From JASJCP01 sp051155735 (GTDB lineage: Bacteria > Cyanobacteriota > Cyanobacteriia > Cyanobacteriales > Xenococcaceae): a stretch of DNA of 7,646 bases. The translations under genes were made by a program, and so were the position numbers. The stretch is taken from NCBI GenBank assembly GCA_051155735.1, contig DAXETX010000032.1, forward strand, positions 1 to 7,646, given 5' to 3'. This document shows, one piece after another, positions 5,055 through 7,646 of the stretch; positions within the stretch are counted from its first letter, which is position 1, and every line of letters begins with the position of its first letter. The notes beneath the pieces were generated by a model. That model ran no database searches. It saw only the letters and a program-made list of their open reading frames with translations, and was not told the origin of the DNA.

Positions 5055-5822
5055 ATGCCCTACCACATTGGTTTTAATCAGAAAGACCTAGGAGCAAATC
5101 CTCCAGAGATAGCATTATTATCAGGAGATCCAGAGCGATCGCGTCACATTGCTTACACTTATTTACAAAATGTAAAATTACTTTCTGAATATCGAGGACT
5201 ACATAGTTATCTAGGTTACTTAGCTGCTGGAATCCCAGTTTTAACAGCTACAAGTGGGATGGGTGCGCCTTCTTTAAGTATCGTAGTAAATGAGTTAATC
5301 CAAGTCGGGATCAAAAAAATGATTCGCATTGGTACTTGTGGCTCAATTCAACCTCAGATTGCGGTGAATAGTGTGGTGATTTCCCAGGGTGCTTTGTGTC
5401 GTCAAGGCGCAGCTAATGATATTGCACCTGTAGAGTATCCTGCTGTTGGCGATCCTTTTTTGACTGTAGCATTAATTACAACAGCCCAAAAATTACAGAT
5501 TCCCTATTACTGGGGGATTACCGCTTCAGTAGATACTTTTTATGAAGGACAAGAACGCACCGAATCGTCGGCTAATCCTCATTTGCAAGCTTGGCTGTCA
5601 GGGATTACTCAGCAATATCGCCACCTCAATATTCTTAACTACGAAATGGAAGCAGGAACATTATTTAAAATGGCAAGTGTCTATGATTTTGCTGCTGCTT
5701 GTATCTGCGGAGTTGTCGCCCAACGCACAGCATCAGAAGCGATTATTGCTCAAGATAACAACTTAGCTGTTGCTAGAGCAATTCAAGTAGTGATTGAAAG
5801 TATTGCGCAAAACCTGTTTTAA
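5055..5822 (+). CDS. udp: Uridine phosphorylase-type nucleoside phosphorylase
   Basis: A 255-residue cytosolic enzyme of the PNP/UDP phosphorylase family, predicted to split uridine with phosphate into uracil and ribose-1-phosphate in pyrimidine salvage. It resembles E. coli Udp along its whole length: GDPER (24-28), TSGMGAPS (66-73), RIGTCGSIQP (91-100), SVDTFYEGQER (158-168) and NYEMEA (195-200). The phosphate-binding arginines (R28, R91), T94, the pyrimidine-recognising Q166 and R168, and the ribose-binding E197/M198/E199 are all present. The Q..R pair favours uridine over purine nucleosides. I start at ATG 5055, where homology begins; the in-frame TTG at 4995 would overlap the divergent methyltransferase and add a non-homologous leader. 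No strong Shine-Dalgarno is seen. The stop overlaps that of the sugar transferase. Thymidine or other uracil nucleosides as substrates remain possible. Confidence 0.93.
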   Translation: MPYHIGFNQKDLGANPPEIALLSGDPERSRHIAYTYLQNVKLLSEYRGLHSYLGYLAAGIPVLTATSGMGAPSLSIVVNELIQVGIKKMIRIGTCGSIQPQIAVNSVVISQGALCRQGAANDIAPVEYPAVGDPFLTVALITTAQKLQIPYYWGITASVDTFYEGQERTESSANPHLQAWLSGITQQYRHLNILNYEMEAGTLFKMASVYDFAAACICGVVAQRTASEAIIAQDNNLAVARAIQVVIESIAQNLF

Positions 5823-7285
5823 CGTCCTTTTCCTAAAATTACTACCCGTAGCGTTTTTAGTACGATCGCAAAATCCAAGAGTAAAGAATAATTTTTAATA
5901 TAGTAGAGATCGTATGCCACTTTCTGGTAAGCATCCTCGACAGAAGCACCATAAGGATAACAGACTTGCGCCCAGCCAGTAATCCCAGGTTTGACCAAAT
6001 AACGAACATCATAATAAGGAATTTCTTGGCGCAATTTGGCATCAAATTCGGGTCGTTCGGGGCGAGGACCAATTAAACTCATATCGCCTCTTAACACATT
6101 CCAGAGTTGCGGTAACTCATCAATTCTAGTTAGACGCAGAAACCGTCCGACTTTAGTAATCCGTGGGTCTTTTTCTTGCGCCCATTGCGCCCCTAGTTGT
6201 TCGGCATCTTGTCGCATCGAACGAAACTTATGGACCCGAAACTTCTCCCCATTGAGTCCAGTTCTGACTTGAGAATAAAAAATTGCCCCAGGACTATCTA
6301 GTTTAACTGCGATCGCAGCTAATAGGGTAACAGGAAGCGTGATCAAAATCAAAACAGCAGCAGCAGCAAAATCTAGCAACTGTTTAAATTTAAAATTTAA
6401 AGGATTGTGCAGAATACTAAAGCCTGAAGTAAAAGCAAACCAATCATCTTGAATATAAGCAGGAGGGATTTTTTGCCAAAACTGTTCGCAAAAGTCTGCC
6501 AAATTATAAACATAAATTCCTCTTAAGCGCATGGTCATCAACTGTTGAATGATTCTTTCAGAAAGCTCTTTACTACTGTAGTCAATGAGTACTGCTGACC
6601 AAGATTGCTGCTCCCAAAGGCAGAAATTTTCGATGCGGTCGATAATAACATCGTTAGAATTAGAAAAATTGAGATTATTAGCATCTGACACTAATAAATA
6701 ATCATTTTCCCTCATTTCTAAATGATTATTACCTGCCAAAACCGTGGCGTTAAGTTGATTGTCGGTCAGAACCACAAATTGTGCTTCGGTATGATCGGCT
6801 TGATATTGTTTCCCAAATTGAAGTACTTTTTCGCCACCACCGATGACTAAAAAACGACCAACTTGAGGATTTTTGTCAAACCACTTACTAACGATAATTC
6901 TTGTTGCGATCGCCCATAGGGCAAATAAGCCCATACTAATAAAGATAATTCCTCGACCGACTAGGGGTTCACTACCCCATAATCCTGCTAAATAGATCAA
7001 AGAAGTAAGAGCAATTACCGTCACCAAAAGACTTAGTAACACTCTAACTAAAAGCCAAAACCGCGAAATTTTTTCTGGTACTTTATAAGTATCAGTTAAA
7101 TATAATCCTAAAATGCAAGCGAAAGTTAAGCCATAAAGTAAAGGCGATCGCCAATCTACTGATTGTTCTAAACGCAACAAAAAAGCCAGATCGAAACAGA
7201 AAAGCAATCCGATAATATCGCTAGCTAAAAGCAACCAAGTACCAGTAAAACGAGAAAGACGATTCATCAGTAATGTCAGAACCAT
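5819..7285 (-). CDS. Polyprenyl-phosphate sugar-1-phosphate transferase (exopolysaccharide initiation)
   Basis: A 488-residue membrane protein of the WbaP/ExoY/EpsE type, predicted to transfer a sugar-1-phosphate from a nucleotide sugar to undecaprenyl phosphate as the first step of capsule, exopolysaccharide or O-antigen synthesis. Four N-terminal hydrophobic segments (about 15-37, 49-64, 77-102, 110-132) are followed by a Rossmann-like domain starting VIGGGEK (147-153), a fifth hydrophobic segment (303-327) and the bacterial sugar transferase domain. That domain shows HKFRSM (352-357), DPRITKVGRFLR (373-384), IDELPQLWN with the catalytic Asp-Glu pair D389/E390, LIGPRPE (404-410), KPGITGWAQV (432-441) and YDLYYIKNYS (458-467). 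All core motifs are intact. I start at ATG 7285; TTG 7291 or ATG 7267 are alternatives and no ribosome site decides. The sugar cannot be told from sequence. Confidence 0.93.
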   Translation of the reverse strand: MVLTLLMNRLSRFTGTWLLLASDIIGLLFCFDLAFLLRLEQSVDWRSPLLYGLTFACILGLYLTDTYKVPEKISRFWLLVRVLLSLLVTVIALTSLIYLAGLWGSEPLVGRGIIFISMGLFALWAIATRIIVSKWFDKNPQVGRFLVIGGGEKVLQFGKQYQADHTEAQFVVLTDNQLNATVLAGNNHLEMRENDYLLVSDANNLNFSNSNDVIIDRIENFCLWEQQSWSAVLIDYSSKELSERIIQQLMTMRLRGIYVYNLADFCEQFWQKIPPAYIQDDWFAFTSGFSILHNPLNFKFKQLLDFAAAAVLILITLPVTLLAAIAVKLDSPGAIFYSQVRTGLNGEKFRVHKFRSMRQDAEQLGAQWAQEKDPRITKVGRFLRLTRIDELPQLWNVLRGDMSLIGPRPERPEFDAKLRQEIPYYDVRYLVKPGITGWAQVCYPYGASVEDAYQKVAYDLYYIKNYSLLLDFAIVLKTLRVVILGKGR

Positions 7286-7316
7286 AGACAATAAAGAACA
7301 GATGGCTTTTTAAATC

Positions 7317-7339
7317 TCAAGATCGAGGTCGTATCTTGA
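7317..7339. promoter_or_regulatory. Perfect 7-bp dyad in the divergent intergenic region (possible operator)
   Basis: TCAAGAT (7317-7323) and ATCTTGA (7333-7339) are perfect inverted repeats separated by 9 bp, so the half-site centres lie 16 bp apart. The dyad sits 32 bp upstream of the sugar-transferase ATG and 83 bp before the lipoprotein start, where a regulator could affect either gene. No T-run follows, so it is not a terminator. Confidence 0.3.
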
Positions 7340-7421
7340 TAAATTCACGTCTTATTCTACATGAGAAGATGTTAAATCCTCGGAAATAACTTTACATAAA
7401 TCAAGTTTATATGAAGGATTA

Positions 7422-7646
7422 ATGAAAATAACTATAACTATTCATCTTACACTCTTAAATTTGCTGATTTTTACCCTAATTGGAGGCTGCGCTAGACCAG
7501 TACAACTTTTACCAGGCGGAATTAACAGTAATTTTCCTGAAGAGTATCCTAACTATAGTGGAGATGGTAACTATTTAGTTTTTGCTTCTGACCGTCGGGG
7601 ACAGCGAGACATCTTTCTTTACGATTTTGGGCAACGTCAATTAGTT
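7422..7646 (+). CDS. Partial: lipoprotein with TolB/PD40-like beta-propeller repeat
   Basis: The first 75 codons of a gene that runs off the window. ATG 7422 is preceded by AAGGA (7414-7418), and an earlier ATG at 7411 stops after three codons. The N-terminus is a lipoprotein signal: a short basic start, a hydrophobic stretch LLNLLIFTLI and the lipobox IGGC, with the acylated Cys at residue 23. After a short linker the mature part reads NYSGDGNYLVFASDRRGQRD (about residues 46-65) and then IFLYDF, the pattern of a PD40/TolB-type beta-propeller blade. Anchoring to a membrane on the periplasmic side is therefore likely. Full-length relatives carry several blades. It diverges from the sugar-transferase gene, which suggests but does not prove a cell-envelope role. 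Confidence 0.85.
   Translation, partial: MKITITIHLTLLNLLIFTLIGGCARPVQLLPGGINSNFPEEYPNYSGDGNYLVFASDRRGQRDIFLYDFGQRQLV

Noticed and set aside
5542..5766. 74-codon plus-strand open frame inside the phosphorylase gene
   Set aside because: Out-of-frame shadow of a gene with full-length similarity to uridine phosphorylase.
5857..6272. Two open frames (5857-6072 minus, 6036-6272 plus) inside the sugar-transferase gene
   Set aside because: Both are shadows over the conserved catalytic part of the sugar transferase and show no family features.
1..7646. CRISPR array, rRNA or tRNA genes
   Set aside because: No regularly spaced repeats with unique spacers, and no recognisable rRNA or tRNA segments on either strand.

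Overview
The window looks like chromosomal DNA of a cyanobacterium. It carries seven copies of the HIP1 palindrome GCGATCGC (starting at 14, 298, 953, 5135, 6309, 6906 and 7144), a stand-alone PCP_red (protochlorophyllide-reductase C-terminal-like) small protein, and AT-rich genes of cyanobacterial type. A low-GC unicellular or baeocystous lineage would fit, but the genus cannot be fixed from this sequence alone.

Layout. (1) 121-1536 (-) encodes a GAF + PP2C/SpoIIE serine phosphatase of the RsbU type, with a plausible promoter at 1571-1598. (2) 1537-2233 has no gene. It holds that promoter, a nested dyad (1673-1740), three 11-bp direct repeats (1738-1770) and a 276-bp TA-flanked, terminal-inverted-repeat element (1785-2060) that looks like a MITE or a gutted insertion sequence. 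(3) 2234-2425 (-) is the PCP_red small protein. It is head to head with 2651-2971 (+), a dimeric alpha/beta-barrel-like small protein that starts at TTG behind a perfect AGGAGG. (4) 3033-5030 (-) is a large protein of the DNA-phosphorothioation-associated putative methyltransferase family, built as repeat - SAM methyltransferase - helical region - repeat. (5) 5055-5822 (+) is a uridine-phosphorylase-type nucleoside phosphorylase, diverging from the methyltransferase across only 24 bp. (6) 5819-7285 (-) is a polyprenyl-phosphate sugar-1-phosphate transferase that starts surface or exopolysaccharide repeat units; its stop codon overlaps that of the phosphorylase. (7) 7422 to the window end (+) is the 5' part of a lipoprotein with a TolB/PD40-like beta-propeller repeat.

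The genes do not form one operon; they are mostly convergent or divergent pairs of unrelated function. The most unusual content is the methyltransferase. Its N-terminal (11-168) and C-terminal (499-656) domains align without a gap over 158 residues, with about 64 identities by hand count. It stands here without any dnd gene and lies inside a 4.2-kb stretch without HIP1, which hints that it was acquired. Together with a putative transposable remnant nearby, this makes the 1.7-5.0 kb part the accessory-looking section of the window.
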